Shown here: one piece after another, positions 52,108-61,481 of the stretch
How the letters are laid out: every line of letters begins with the position of its first letter
Position numbering within the stretch: position 1 is the stretch's first letter
Assembly: GCA_947454055.1 (NCBI GenBank)
Contig: CANGIS010000012.1
Location: 1 to 64,000, forward strand
From: Hyphomicrobiales bacterium
GTDB taxonomy: Bacteria; Pseudomonadota; Alphaproteobacteria; Rhizobiales; Beijerinckiaceae
Length of the DNA: 64,000 nt
Reading direction: 5' to 3'
Position numbers and translations under genes: made by a program
The notes under the pieces: model-generated
The model's database searches: none
What the model was told of the DNA's origin: nothing
Seen by the model: the letters and a program-made list of their open reading frames with translations, nothing else

Positions 52108-54786
52108 ATGAAGGTCGTCGTCGTAGAATCGCCAGCCAAGGCCAAGACGATCAACAAATATCTCGGTAAAGGCTACGAGGTCATCGCCTCGTTCGGCCAT
52201 ATCCGTGATCTGCCCCCGAAAGACGGCTCGGTTGATCCCGAAAAAGATTTCGAGATGATGTGGGAAGTCGACGGCAAAGCCTCCAAGCGCGTCTCCGATA
52301 TCGTCAATCTCGTCAAAGGCTCCGATGGCCTGATCCTCGCAACCGATCCGGATCGCGAGGGCGAGGCGATTTCCTGGCATATTGTGGAAGCGCTCAACAA
52401 CCGCCGCGCCCTGAAGGGTGTGCCGGTCGAGCGCGTGACGTTTAACGCCATCACCAAGGACGCTGTGCTGGATGCTATGGCGCATCCCCGCGAGGTCGAT
52501 CAGGCTCTGGTCGATGCCTATCTTGCGCGTCGGGCGCTGGATTATCTTGTCGGCTTCCGCCTCTCTCCCGTGTTGTGGCGAAAGTTGCCCGGCGCGCGGT
52601 CGGCAGGCCGTGTGCAGTCGGTGGCCCTTCGTCTGGTGTGCGAGCGTGAGCGCGAAATCGACACCTTCATTACCCGCGAATATTGGTCGCTGCTCGCTAA
52701 ACTCGCGACCGGCGCCGGCCAGGAATTTGAAGCACGGCTGGTTGGAGCCAACGGCAAAAAAATCACGCGCCTCGACATTGGCACGGGCGCTGAGGCCGAG
52801 GCTTTCAAGCGCGATCTGGATACGGCTAAATTCACCGTGACATCGGTTGAATCAAAGCCCGCCAAACGTCACCCCTACCCGCCTTTCACCACTTCAACGC
52901 TTCAGCAGGAAGCCAGCCGTAAATTAGGCCTCGCTCCGGCGCGCACCATGCAGCTTGCCCAACGGCTCTATGAAGGCGTCGATATTGGCGGCGAGACCGT
53001 CGGCCTCATCACCTATATGCGTACCGACGGCATCGATATGGCCCCTGAAGCCGTTGGTGCCGTTCGCCGGATGATCGAAAAGGAATTCGGCTCCGTCTAT
53101 CTGCCGGGCGTTCCACGCCGCTACACGTCGAAGCAGAAGAATGCGCAGGAAGCCCATGAGGCGATCCGGCCGACCGATATTTTCCGCCATCCGAAACAGG
53201 TCGCTAAGCTGATCGATGCCGAGCAGGCCAAACTCTATGAGTTGATCTGGACCCGCACGCTGGCCTGCCAGATGGAATCGGCTGAATTCCAGCGCACGAG
53301 CGTGGACATTCTGGCCGAAGCCGGCGCCCGCAAGCTCGATTTGAAGGCAACTGGTCAGGTCGTCGTGTTTGAAGGCTTCCTGAAACTTTATCAGGAATCA
53401 CGCGATGATGACGGCGAGGATGAAGAAAGCCGCCGTCTACCACCCATGAAAGAAGGCGAAGCGCTGCAAAAGCGCGAAATCAAAGCCGACCAGCATTTCA
53501 CCGAGCCACCACCGCGCTTCTCGGAAGCATCGCTTGTCAAGCGCATGGAAGAGCTGGGCATCGGGAGGCCTTCAACCTACGCCTCGACGCTCGCCGTATT
53601 GAAAGAGCGCGAATATATCCGCATCGACAAGAAGCGCCTTCACGCCGAAGACAAGGGCATGCTGGTGACGGGCTTTCTCGAGAGCTTTTTCGCAAAATAT
53701 GTCGAATATGACTTCACGGCTGCGTTGGAAGAAGACCTCGATAAAATCTCCAATTCCGAAATCGGCTGGAAAGAAGTCTTGCGCGCGTTCTGGAAAGAAT
53801 TTTCCGCAGCCATTGAAGGCACGACCGAGCTTGATCGCACCAAGGTTATAGATGCCCTCAATGACACGATGGGGGCGCATATCTTCCCGGCGCGGGCGGA
53901 TGGTTCGGATCCCCGTTCCTGCCCCTCTTGCGGTACGGGACGGACCTCGCTGAAGCTTGGCAAGTTTGGCGCCTTTATCGGTTGCTCCAATTATCCGGAA
54001 TGCCGCTACACGAAACAATTGGGTGCCGCCGAAAGCGAAGGCGCGGAAGGTGGCGAAGGCGGCGGGGCCAACGGCACGCGCGTCCTTGGCAAGGATCCCG
54101 TGTCCGCTGAAGAAATTACGCTGCGGAGCGGCCGGTTCGGGCCCTATGTGCAGCTGGGCGAAAGCGACAAAGCCAAACGTCAGAGCCTGCCCAAAGGAAC
54201 ATCGCCGTCAGCTGTTGATCTCGATTTGGCGCTCAAGCTGCTCTCGCTTCCGCGCGAAGTGGCCAAACATCCAACATCGGGCGAACCCATCGTGGCGAGC
54301 ATCGGCCGATATGGCCCCTATGTGCAGCACGGAAAAACCTACGCCAATCTGGGTGCGGGTGACGATGTGCTCGAAATCGGAGCCAATCGCGCCATTGATC
54401 TGATCATTGCCAAGGAAAGCGGCACCGGAGGATCGCGCTTCGGGCGCGCGGCGGCGGCTCCCGGCCGCGTCGTTGGCGCGCATCCGGAAGGTGGTGACAT
54501 TTCGGCCAAAGACGGACGTTATGGCCCCTATGTCAGCTGGAATGGGGTCAACGCGACCTTGCCGAAAGGCATGGCGCCGGATTCCATTACGCTTGACGAA
54601 GCCATCGCGCTGATCACCGCGCGTGCCGCGGTAGCTCCGCCGAAAAAGACCGGTGCGGCGCGCAAAGCACCCGCTAAAAAGGCGACAGCGACCAAAAAGC
54701 CCGCGACGGCCAAGAAGCCTGCGGGAGCCAAAAAGCCGGCCGCAGCTAAAAAACCAGCGGCGAAAAAGGCCACTAAGCTTGAATAA
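52108..54786 (+). CDS. topA: DNA topoisomerase I (type IA)
   Basis: An 892-residue enzyme relaxing negative supercoils. The Toprim domain has KVVVVESPAKAKTINKYLG and ATDPDREGEAISWH; the catalytic tyrosine is in GLITYMRTDGIDMA; SEASLVKRMEELGIGRPSTYAS closes the core. A zinc ribbon follows (CPSCGTGRTSLKLGKFGAFIGCSNYPEC split over about 28 residues) and then repeated RFGPYVQ/RYGPYV units and a Lys/Ala/Pro tail (KKPATAKKPAGAKKPAAAK) that binds DNA. ATG at 52108 with AAGGA upstream; the extension to 51937 is untranslated leader. A GC hairpin at 54802-54821 separates it from DUF192. Confidence 0.97.
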   Translation: MKVVVVESPAKAKTINKYLGKGYEVIASFGHIRDLPPKDGSVDPEKDFEMMWEVDGKASKRVSDIVNLVKGSDGLILATDPDREGEAISWHIVEALNNRRALKGVPVERVTFNAITKDAVLDAMAHPREVDQALVDAYLARRALDYLVGFRLSPVLWRKLPGARSAGRVQSVALRLVCEREREIDTFITREYWSLLAKLATGAGQEFEARLVGANGKKITRLDIGTGAEAEAFKRDLDTAKFTVTSVESKPAKRHPYPPFTTSTLQQEASRKLGLAPARTMQLAQRLYEGVDIGGETVGLITYMRTDGIDMAPEAVGAVRRMIEKEFGSVYLPGVPRRYTSKQKNAQEAHEAIRPTDIFRHPKQVAKLIDAEQAKLYELIWTRTLACQMESAEFQRTSVDILAEAGARKLDLKATGQVVVFEGFLKLYQESRDDDGEDEESRRLPPMKEGEALQKREIKADQHFTEPPPRFSEASLVKRMEELGIGRPSTYASTLAVLKEREYIRIDKKRLHAEDKGMLVTGFLESFFAKYVEYDFTAALEEDLDKISNSEIGWKEVLRAFWKEFSAAIEGTTELDRTKVIDALNDTMGAHIFPARADGSDPRSCPSCGTGRTSLKLGKFGAFIGCSNYPECRYTKQLGAAESEGAEGGEGGGANGTRVLGKDPVSAEEITLRSGRFGPYVQLGESDKAKRQSLPKGTSPSAVDLDLALKLLSLPREVAKHPTSGEPIVASIGRYGPYVQHGKTYANLGAGDDVLEIGANRAIDLIIAKESGTGGSRFGRAAAAPGRVVGAHPEGGDISAKDGRYGPYVSWNGVNATLPKGMAPDSITLDEAIALITARAAVAPPKKTGAARKAPAKKATATKKPATAKKPAGAKKPAAAKKPAAKKATKLE

Positions 54787-54837
54787 AATTTAGCTTTAGG
54801 GGCGGCTCTCGACGGAGCCGCTCGACCACCCGCTGGA

Positions 54838-55317
54838 CTAAGGCACAAACAGCGGATGCGTTACCCGCGCGCCGGGCTTGATCCCGAATTTGCTAGCCAG
54901 CCCCGCATTAATTTCCAGCACCGCGCGAACCGGTTCGCCAGAGGGTAACACGCGGGTGGAATATGGCTCGGCATTTGCGGTAACGCGCGCAATGGTGCCA
55001 TCCGCACGGATGAAAATCATATCGAGCGGGATCAGCGTATCCTTCATCCACATCTGGACGGTGCGCACTTCGCCAAAGTCAAACAACATGCCGCGCAGTT
55101 CGGGCATATAGGGGCGTTGCATCAGCCCGCGCTCCCGCTCGTCCTCGGTCCGCATGACCTCGCTGGAGAAGATAACGGGGCCCGCATCGGCTTCGATGCT
55201 AACGAGTTCAAGGATCCCTTCGGCTCGCACAGGCTCAAGGCCGGATAAAACCGCCAAGCCGAAGGCCCCAAGGGCCAAAAAGAACAGAGGCCGAAGCCTG
55301 AGAAAGAGATGAGGCAT
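54838..55317 (-). CDS. DUF192 family exported protein
   Basis: A 159-residue protein with signal anchor or peptide (FLRLRPLFFLALGAFGLAVL). The DUF192 domain reads FSSEVMRTEDERERGLMQRP, GMLFDFGEVRTVQMWMKDTL IPLDMIFI in sequence, and LPSGEPVRAVLEINAGLA. Function unknown; the pairing with a two-domain cold-shock protein upstream is typical of Hyphomicrobiales. AAGGAG lies only 2 nt before the ATG at 55317, unusually tight; the frame extends upstream without another ATG until 55383. Confidence 0.85.
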   Translation of the reverse strand: MPHLFLRLRPLFFLALGAFGLAVLSGLEPVRAEGILELVSIEADAGPVIFSSEVMRTEDERERGLMQRPYMPELRGMLFDFGEVRTVQMWMKDTLIPLDMIFIRADGTIARVTANAEPYSTRVLPSGEPVRAVLEINAGLASKFGIKPGARVTHPLFVP

Positions 55318-55348
55318 ATCTCCTTCATGCCGCCCCCGAATGTCCGGG

Positions 55349-55954
55349 TCAATGAGAAACCGGTGGCCCCTCGCCGTCAACAATGCGAATTTCCGACGCC
55401 ATCAAACCCTTCGAGCCCGGCCCATACCGGACCAGCAGCTCCTGATCGGGACGAACCTCCGCGATCCCGTAGCGCCGCAAAATTTCCATATGCAGGAAAA
55501 TATCCGGTGATCCTTCGCTCTCATTGGCAAAGCCGAACCCGCGCAACCGGTTGAACCATTTGACCCTGACCTTCACCAACCCGCTGGTCGGTGTTACGGC
55601 CACATGCGTGCGCGGCGCCGGTAATTGCGAGGGATGCACCGCAGTCGACAAATCCATGGAGACAATTCGAAGGACTTGCCAGCCGCGCCGGCCTGCAATC
55701 GCCTCAAAAACCAGTCGGGTGCCCTCATAAGCCACGCGATACCCGTCGCGCTGCAGGCATGTCACATGAAGCAGAATATCGGGGCCGCCCCCATCCGGCA
55801 CGACGAAGCCAAATCCCTTGGCAACGTCAAACCATTTGATCACGCCTGTCAGAGACACAGGAACCGTCAAAATTGACGTGCCAGCATACTCGGCACGGTC
55901 TTCGACACCAACATAGGGCACGGATTCAATCCTCTTCACGCCTTCATCCACCAT
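55349..55954 (-). CDS. Two-domain cold-shock (CSD) protein
   Basis: A 201-residue protein with two CSDs joined by a Pro/Ala linker. The first has TGVIKWFDVAKGFGFVVPDG and DILLHVTCLQRDGY; the second VRVKWFNRLRGFGFANESEG and DIFLHMEILRRYGI. RNP1 is intact in both; RNP2 is altered to ILLH and IFLH. Likely an RNA chaperone differing from the single-CSD protein at 31.9 kb. It is transcribed ahead of DUF192. The N-terminal 30 residues precede the first domain and are of unclear fold. Confidence 0.93.
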   Translation of the reverse strand: MVDEGVKRIESVPYVGVEDRAEYAGTSILTVPVSLTGVIKWFDVAKGFGFVVPDGGGPDILLHVTCLQRDGYRVAYEGTRLVFEAIAGRRGWQVLRIVSMDLSTAVHPSQLPAPRTHVAVTPTSGLVKVRVKWFNRLRGFGFANESEGSPDIFLHMEILRRYGIAEVRPDQELLVRYGPGSKGLMASEIRIVDGEGPPVSH

Positions 55955-55974
55955 CTCAACCTACCTCAACGCAA

Positions 55975-56230
55975 ATCATTGACGCAACGGCATATTATGA
56001 ATGAATACCATTGGATTATTTATAATCAACCGGAATTTGAATTTTTTTGGTTTATAAGCGGATTAATGACCGAATTATTTTTTTGAAATGCACAAAAAAT
56101 AAAACTATTGGCTAAAAAATATTCATTTTATGATAAAAATTTTATAAATACATCAATTTAAAAAATTACCTTGCGTTAATTTTAACCGAATTGATTTGAT
56201 ATAACGATAAGCGAGAAAGCCCCCCCCCCT
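55975..56230. other. AT-rich gap with C10 homopolymer upstream of xsc
   Basis: Between the CSD gene and xsc, 55955-56436 holds no gene. 55975-56215 is far richer in A+T than the rest of the window, with many runs of A and T of 5-7. At 56220-56229 there is an uninterrupted run of ten C. 56231-56436 is of normal composition and includes the xsc leader. The AT region may hold curved DNA and promoters for both sides. Confidence 0.6.
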
Positions 56231-56436
56231 GATACACGCGCAATGGCCTTATAATTTCTTAAGCCCGATTCTCGATCTGCTTCAGGATAGTGACAAGAAA
56301 AGACGGTACTTTCACCTGCCTTGGCACATCGGCAGGAAATCCGCTGGCTCTACTGGTTTCCCCATCCTATTGAATATGAAGAGACGGAATCGCGCGCTGC
56401 GCGACAATGACCTGTGCCATTGGAGAGAACGACGCC

Positions 56437-58212
56437 ATGAAGATGACCACTGAAGAAGCCTTCGTCAAAGTGCTGCAGATGCACGGCATTGAACATGCCT
56501 TCGGCATTATAGGATCGGCCTTTATGCCGATTTCGGACTTGTTTCCAAAAGCCGGCATCACCTTCTGGGACGTTGCACAAGAAACCAATGGCGGCTTGAT
56601 CTGCGATGGCTACACCCGCACGACCGGCAAAATTGCGATGGCGATCGCGCAGAACGGGCCGGGCGTAACGGGCTTTGTAACGGCGATGAAGACCGCTTAC
56701 TGGAACCATACGCCGATGCTGCTGGTTACGCCGCAGGCGGCCAACAAGACCATCGGCATGGGCGGCTTCCAGGAAGTCGAACAAATGGCGATGTTCCGCG
56801 ACATGGTCTGCTATCAAGAAGAAGTACGCGACCCTACGCGCGTCGCCGAAGTGCTTAATCGGGTTATCCTGAAGGCCAAACGCCTATCGGCTCCTGCGCA
56901 GATCAATATCCCGCGCGACTACTGGACGCAGGTGATTGATATCAATCTGCCGGCGATCCTCGAGTTTGAACGCCCCACCGGCGGCGCCCATGCGATCACA
57001 GAGGCCGCAAAATTGCTCTCGGAAGCGAAATTCCCGGTTATCTTGTCAGGGGCCGGCGTCGTCCTCGGCAATGCCATTCCCGATTGCGTGGCGCTGGCTG
57101 AAAAGCTGGATGCCCCCGTGTGCAGCAATTACCAGCACAATGACAGCTTCCCCGGCAGCCACCGCCTCGCAGCCGGCCCGCTCGGCTATAATGGCTCCAA
57201 AGCGGCGATGGAGCTGATTGCGAAAGCCGATGTGGTGCTGGCGTTAGGCACCCGTCTCAACCCGTTCTCGACCCTTCCCGGCTACGGCATCGATTACTGG
57301 CCGAAAAACGCAAAAATCATTCAGGTTGACATCAATCCGGACCGGATCGGCCTGACCAAGCCCGTAACGGTTGGTATTTGCGGCGATGCCAAGCAAGTGG
57401 CCCAACAGATCCTTACCCAGCTTGCCCCGAGTGCCGGCAATGACGGCCGCGACGCCCGCAAGGCGCTTGTCCACCAGACCAAATCGGCCTGGTTGCAACA
57501 GCTCTCGTCGATGGATCATGAGGATGATGATCCCGGCACGACATGGAACGAGCGGGCGCGGAAGGCCAATCCGGAGCGGCTATCGCCCCGTCAGGCTTGG
57601 CGCGCCATTCAGGAGGCATTGCCGAAAGAAGCGATCATCTCGTCCGACATCGGCAATAATTGCGCGATCGGCAACGCCTATCCGTCCTTCGAGGAAGGTC
57701 GCAAATATCTCGCTCCCGGCTTGTTTGGCCCCTGCGGTTATGGCTTCCCTTCCATCATCGGCGCCAAGATCGGCAATCCGGATATTCCGGTTGTAGGCTT
57801 TGCGGGTGACGGCGCCTTTGGTATCTCGATGTCCGAAATGAGCTCGATCGGTCGCGAGGAATGGCCTGCCATCACCATGGTAATTTTCCGCAATTACCAA
57901 TGGGGCGCCGAAAAGCGCAATTCCACGCTCTGGTATGACGATAATTTCGTGGGCACCGAACTTGATCCGCATCTGAGCTATGCGCGCGTCGCGGAAGGCT
58001 GTGGCCTCAAAGGTGTCACCGTTCGCACGCAAACTGAAATTACAGCGGCGCTTAAAGAGGCCTGTGAAGCCCAGAAAAAGGGCGTCACGACCTTTGTTGA
58101 AATCGTCCTCAATCAGGAACTCGGCGAGCCGTTCCGCCGCGACGCGATGAAGAAGCCGGTCGAAGTAGCCGGCATCAGCCGCGCCGATTTCCGCCCGCAA
58201 AATGTCGGCTAA
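56437..58212 (+). CDS. xsc: Sulfoacetaldehyde acetyltransferase (ThDP-dependent)
   Basis: A 591-residue thiamine diphosphate enzyme that splits sulfoacetaldehyde with phosphate into sulfite and acetyl phosphate, the end of taurine and related sulfonate breakdown. The start MKMTTEEAFVKVLQMHGIEH, GIIGSAFMPISDLFPKAG, YWNHTPMLLVTPQAANKTIG, GGFQEVEQM and the ThDP motif GDGAFGISMSEMSSIGREEW followed by NYQWGAEKRN are as in Xsc of other alphaproteobacteria. The ThDP-activating glutamate is kept, in DVAQETNGGLICDGYTR, but the preceding residue is Gln instead of the usual His. ATG at 56437 with GGAGAG upstream. No pta or taurine uptake gene adjoins. Confidence 0.85.
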   Translation: MKMTTEEAFVKVLQMHGIEHAFGIIGSAFMPISDLFPKAGITFWDVAQETNGGLICDGYTRTTGKIAMAIAQNGPGVTGFVTAMKTAYWNHTPMLLVTPQAANKTIGMGGFQEVEQMAMFRDMVCYQEEVRDPTRVAEVLNRVILKAKRLSAPAQINIPRDYWTQVIDINLPAILEFERPTGGAHAITEAAKLLSEAKFPVILSGAGVVLGNAIPDCVALAEKLDAPVCSNYQHNDSFPGSHRLAAGPLGYNGSKAAMELIAKADVVLALGTRLNPFSTLPGYGIDYWPKNAKIIQVDINPDRIGLTKPVTVGICGDAKQVAQQILTQLAPSAGNDGRDARKALVHQTKSAWLQQLSSMDHEDDDPGTTWNERARKANPERLSPRQAWRAIQEALPKEAIISSDIGNNCAIGNAYPSFEEGRKYLAPGLFGPCGYGFPSIIGAKIGNPDIPVVGFAGDGAFGISMSEMSSIGREEWPAITMVIFRNYQWGAEKRNSTLWYDDNFVGTELDPHLSYARVAEGCGLKGVTVRTQTEITAALKEACEAQKKGVTTFVEIVLNQELGEPFRRDAMKKPVEVAGISRADFRPQNVG

Positions 58213-58242
58213 TTCCTTCGTTATCCCCGAAACGCAATAAGC

Positions 58243-58275
58243 AAAGCCCCCGCCCTTAAAAGCGGGGGCTTTTTC
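58243..58275 (+). terminator. Rho-independent terminator after xsc
   Basis: AAAGCCCCCGC and GCGGGGGCTTT form an 11-bp stem around CCTTAAAA, followed by a T run. It separates xsc from the cytochrome genes. Confidence 0.95.
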
Positions 58276-58352
58276 ATTCACATGATCGCCATGATCCTAA
58301 TGTCATGTTAGAATGCCTCTAGGGAATGACTGCCACAAACGGGGGAACCATC

Positions 58353-58796
58353 ATGACCGCTCAGCCTACTCTGCTCGCCATCGCCCTCACGGTCCTTGCG
58401 ACCGTTGCGATTGCTTCGACGGCCGATATTGGTGATCGTCAGAAACTCATGAAATCGAATGGTGCAGCCACCAAGCCGGTTGTGGCCATGCTGAAAGGCG
58501 AGGCCCCGTTCGATCTGGCCGTTGTCCAGAAGTCGCTTGCCAATTATCAGGATAATATCGGTCAATTTGTTACCCTGTTCCCCGATGATTCAAAGACCGG
58601 CGAAAAGACATCCGCCTCGCCCAAGATTTGGGAAGATATGGCCGGTTTCAAAGCCGCGGCCGATAAATTCGCCGCTGACGCCAAACTGGCGAGCGCTTCA
58701 ATTACGGATGAAGCCAGCTTCAAGGCCAATATGCCCGCGGTGCTGAAAAATTGCGGCAGTTGCCACGAAGCATGGCGCGTCAAAGACGCCCAATAA
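58353..58796 (+). CDS. Cytochrome c', c556-type
   Basis: A 147-residue periplasmic haem protein. Signal peptide TLLAIALTVLATVAIAST; four-helix cytochrome c' fold; haem site NCGSCHEAWRVK at the C-terminus, where C'-type proteins carry it. The distal ligand helix begins DRQKLMKSNGAATK. Electron carrier or NO/CO binder. GGGGGA precedes the ATG at 58353. It is followed after 24 nt by a dihaem cytochrome c, forming a small electron-transfer operon. Confidence 0.88.
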   Translation: MTAQPTLLAIALTVLATVAIASTADIGDRQKLMKSNGAATKPVVAMLKGEAPFDLAVVQKSLANYQDNIGQFVTLFPDDSKTGEKTSASPKIWEDMAGFKAAADKFAADAKLASASITDEASFKANMPAVLKNCGSCHEAWRVKDAQ

Positions 58797-58820
58797 GCTC
58801 GAAATACGGAGCCGGTTGCT

Positions 58821-59750
58821 ATGGCAAGGCTGATCCGCAGCATCATCGCCGCGATGGTCTTGGCAGGCTTTGCTCTCTACTGGTTATCGGACTTTGATGC
58901 CTATTCGGTGTTTCGAAGCGATCAGAGGCTGAAATCGTCGCGCGCGCCGGATCCCGTCAACGGCAAAATCCTCTTTGCCGCCGGCGGATGCGTGTCGTGT
59001 CACGCTTCGCCCGGATCGACCGACCGGCGTCATATCGGCGGTGGCCAGCCGCTCAAGACGCCGTTCGGTATTTTTTATCCGCCCAACATCTCGCCGGATC
59101 CGATTGATGGCATCGGCCAATGGACCAGCGTGCAATTCGTTCGTGCCTTGCGGGAAGGCACCGCACCGGATCGCCACTCCTATTATCCGGCCTTTCCCTA
59201 CCCCTCCTACCGGCATCTTTCGCCCGAGGATGCCGCGGATATTTTCGCCTATATCCAGACGCTGCCCGCGATAAGGGGCAAAGTGCAGGACCATGCGCTC
59301 GATTTTCCCTATTCCATCCGCCGCGGATTGGGACTGTGGAAATTGGCTTTCCTGAATGGCGGGGTGATCGAACCGGACCCGACCCGTTCCGAAGGCTGGA
59401 ACCGTGGCCGCTATCTCGTCGAAGGCATTGGCCACTGCGCGGAATGCCATTCGCCGCGCACTATCGCGGGCGTCATCCTTGCCGAGAAAAGGTTCTCGGG
59501 CGGCCCCGCGATCGATGGAAAAGGCTTTGTCCCCAATCTGACGCCCGACCCCACCGGTCTGGCGGATTGGTCGGAGGGCGACATTGCCAGTCTGCTCAAA
59601 GACGGCTTGACGCCGGATGCCGATTCGGTTGGCGGCGCGATGGCCGAAGTGGTGCGCAATACGGCGGAGCTCAGCGAGGCCGACCGGCGGGCGATGGCGA
59701 TCTATCTCAAATCCTTACCCCCGATTGAGGGTCATAGCCGAACGAAATGA
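58821..59750 (+). CDS. Membrane-anchored dihaem cytochrome c
   Basis: A 309-residue periplasmic cytochrome with an N-terminal anchor (IRSIIAAMVLAGFALYWL) and two class I haem sites, GGCVSCHASPG near residue 56 and GHCAECHSPRT near 214. Each is followed by a Met-ligand or G-N-L-T-P-D type region (PPNISPDPIDGIGQW, VPNLTPDPTGLADW). This resembles cytochrome subunits of periplasmic dehydrogenases. It probably carries electrons to the terminal oxidase, partnered by the cytochrome c' upstream. Whether it serves sulfite oxidation after xsc is open. Confidence 0.87.
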   Translation: MARLIRSIIAAMVLAGFALYWLSDFDAYSVFRSDQRLKSSRAPDPVNGKILFAAGGCVSCHASPGSTDRRHIGGGQPLKTPFGIFYPPNISPDPIDGIGQWTSVQFVRALREGTAPDRHSYYPAFPYPSYRHLSPEDAADIFAYIQTLPAIRGKVQDHALDFPYSIRRGLGLWKLAFLNGGVIEPDPTRSEGWNRGRYLVEGIGHCAECHSPRTIAGVILAEKRFSGGPAIDGKGFVPNLTPDPTGLADWSEGDIASLLKDGLTPDADSVGGAMAEVVRNTAELSEADRRAMAIYLKSLPPIEGHSRTK

Positions 59751-59852
59751 GCCTTGTTCGGTTTTGGGGTAGTTCTTGCCTTGGCATAGCCCCGAATCAC
59801 GCTATCGGGTGAGCAATGTCTGTGTGGGTTCCCAAATAAGAAGGTCATTACG

Positions 59853-60446
59853 ATGTCCGATGACGAAGTCCCCGAATTGCCGGAAAAGTCGAACCGCAAA
59901 ATTGCTCTGTTCATCACCACACTGGCGTTGCTTTTCGCGCTCGCCGAATTGGGTGCCAAAAGCTCGCAGACCGATGCGATCGCCTTTAACGTCAACGCGG
60001 CCGATACATGGGCCTTTTTCCAATCGAAATCTATCAAACAGACGACGCTCCGAACCGCAGCGGACAGCATGGAGGCCGGTCTTGAGCCAACCGCATCCGG
60101 CGATGTCGTTGCCAAACAGAAAAAGCTGATTGAGGATTGGCGCGCGACCGCTGACCGGTACGAAACCGATCCTGCAAAAGGTGATGGCAAGAAGGAGCTT
60201 GCGGAGAAGGCGACATCCTTCGAACATCAGCGCGACGGGGCGATGGAACATTACCATGTTTTCGAGATCGCGGGTGTTGTCCTGCAGATTTCGGTGGTCT
60301 TGGCCTCGACCTCGGTCGTTACCGGCATGTCGATGTTTGTGATTCTCTCGATGATCGGCGGTGCACTCGGCGTTGTGCTGACCATCATTGCAGCCTTCGC
60401 ACCAGGAATGTTCCATCTTGTTCTTGCACTTTTTGGTGGACATTAA
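59853..60446 (+). CDS. DUF4337 family membrane protein
   Basis: A 197-residue protein: a cytoplasmic start (DDEVPELPEKSNRKI), TM1 (ALFITTLALLFALAELGAKS), a long periplasmic or cytoplasmic coiled region with KSIKQTTLRTAADSME and HQRDGAMEHYHVFEIAGVVL, and two more helices (ISVVLASTSVVTGMSM, GALGVVLTIIAAFAPG). This is the pattern of DUF4337, a family of unknown function. Single gene with about 100 bp of leader. Confidence 0.8.
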   Translation: MSDDEVPELPEKSNRKIALFITTLALLFALAELGAKSSQTDAIAFNVNAADTWAFFQSKSIKQTTLRTAADSMEAGLEPTASGDVVAKQKKLIEDWRATADRYETDPAKGDGKKELAEKATSFEHQRDGAMEHYHVFEIAGVVLQISVVLASTSVVTGMSMFVILSMIGGALGVVLTIIAAFAPGMFHLVLALFGGH

Positions 60447-60626
60447 CGGCTAAAGGCAAACCATCAGCCTTGTCGACGGATAAGGTCATCACTTTGTCAC
60501 AGATCTGCACGACAGCGAGGCATGCACTCCGGCGATGGGGCGTTGGTGTCTAGCTCCGTATGGTTCTAGGTTGTAAGAGATGTATCGCGATCAATCCGGC
60601 AGGCAATGCAAGGCGGGACAAATTCT

Positions 60627-61475
60627 ATGACTGAAACCGATATTGAATTGAACGCGTTGCCCATCTTGCCTCAAGGCCGCCCGAAGAAGCTGTTCTGCGC
60701 GATTACCAACAAGGAATTGCCCCGCAAGCAATTGATCGAACTGGGCTCGCTTCGCCCGTCGCTCGCTGACCGCATTCGCGAGGATCACCCTGATTTACAG
60801 GACGCCGCGCATATCGCGATCAATGAGGCGGAGCGTTATCGCACCCTTTATGTCGAGGAAATGCTGAAACTCGAACATGGCGAGTTAACCGAACTTGACC
60901 GCCAAGTCGCCGAAAGCCTCGCCGACCACGACACGATCGTTGAAAACATCGAAGAAGAATTCGAGGAAACCCGCACCTTTGGCGAGCGGGTATCGGACGG
61001 TCTGGCCTCTTTTGGCGGGTCGTGGGCCTTCCTTATCAGTTTCTTTGTGGTGTTGATCGTCTGGATGGCGGCCAATATCTGGCTTGGCGAACAGCAGGCC
61101 TTTGACGCCTACCCCTTTATCCTTCTCAATCTCGTGTTGTCCTGCATCGCGGCCATTCAAGCCCCGATCATCATGATGAGCCAAAGGCGTCAGGAGACCA
61201 AAGACCGCTTGCGCGCCTTCAACGATTATAAGGTCAATCTGAAGGCCGAGCTCGAAATCCGGCATATTCAGGAAAAGCTCGATTATTTGCTGACCAAGCA
61301 GTGGCAGCGTCTGTCGGAAATGCAGCAGATGCAAATGGAATTGATGCAGGAAAACCTGTTGCAGCTCCGTTCGAAAAACCAGCGCAAAATCGTCATCAAG
61401 AAGAAGCGCTCGAAGAAAACAGCCAGCAAGAAAGTTGCTGCTTCCCCATTAGCCACCGACCCGACAGACGCCTGA
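60627..61475 (+). CDS. DUF1003 family membrane protein
   Basis: A 282-residue protein with two close transmembrane helices (WAFLISFFVVLIVWMAANIW and FILLNLVLSCIAAIQAPIIM) flanked by the DUF1003 signature GGSWAFLISFF...SQRRQETKDRLRAFNDYKVNLKAELEI, given here in parts. The N-terminal 110 residues are acidic and cytoplasmic (CAITNKELPRKQLIEL). The tail is a Lys-rich stretch (KIVIKKKRSKKTASKKVAA) after a coiled coil with Met/Gln repeats (MQQMQMELMQENLLQL). AAGGCGGGA precedes the ATG at 60627. Function unknown. Confidence 0.85.
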   Translation: MTETDIELNALPILPQGRPKKLFCAITNKELPRKQLIELGSLRPSLADRIREDHPDLQDAAHIAINEAERYRTLYVEEMLKLEHGELTELDRQVAESLADHDTIVENIEEEFEETRTFGERVSDGLASFGGSWAFLISFFVVLIVWMAANIWLGEQQAFDAYPFILLNLVLSCIAAIQAPIIMMSQRRQETKDRLRAFNDYKVNLKAELEIRHIQEKLDYLLTKQWQRLSEMQQMQMELMQENLLQLRSKNQRKIVIKKKRSKKTASKKVAASPLATDPTDA

Positions 61476-61481
61476 ACCCTG

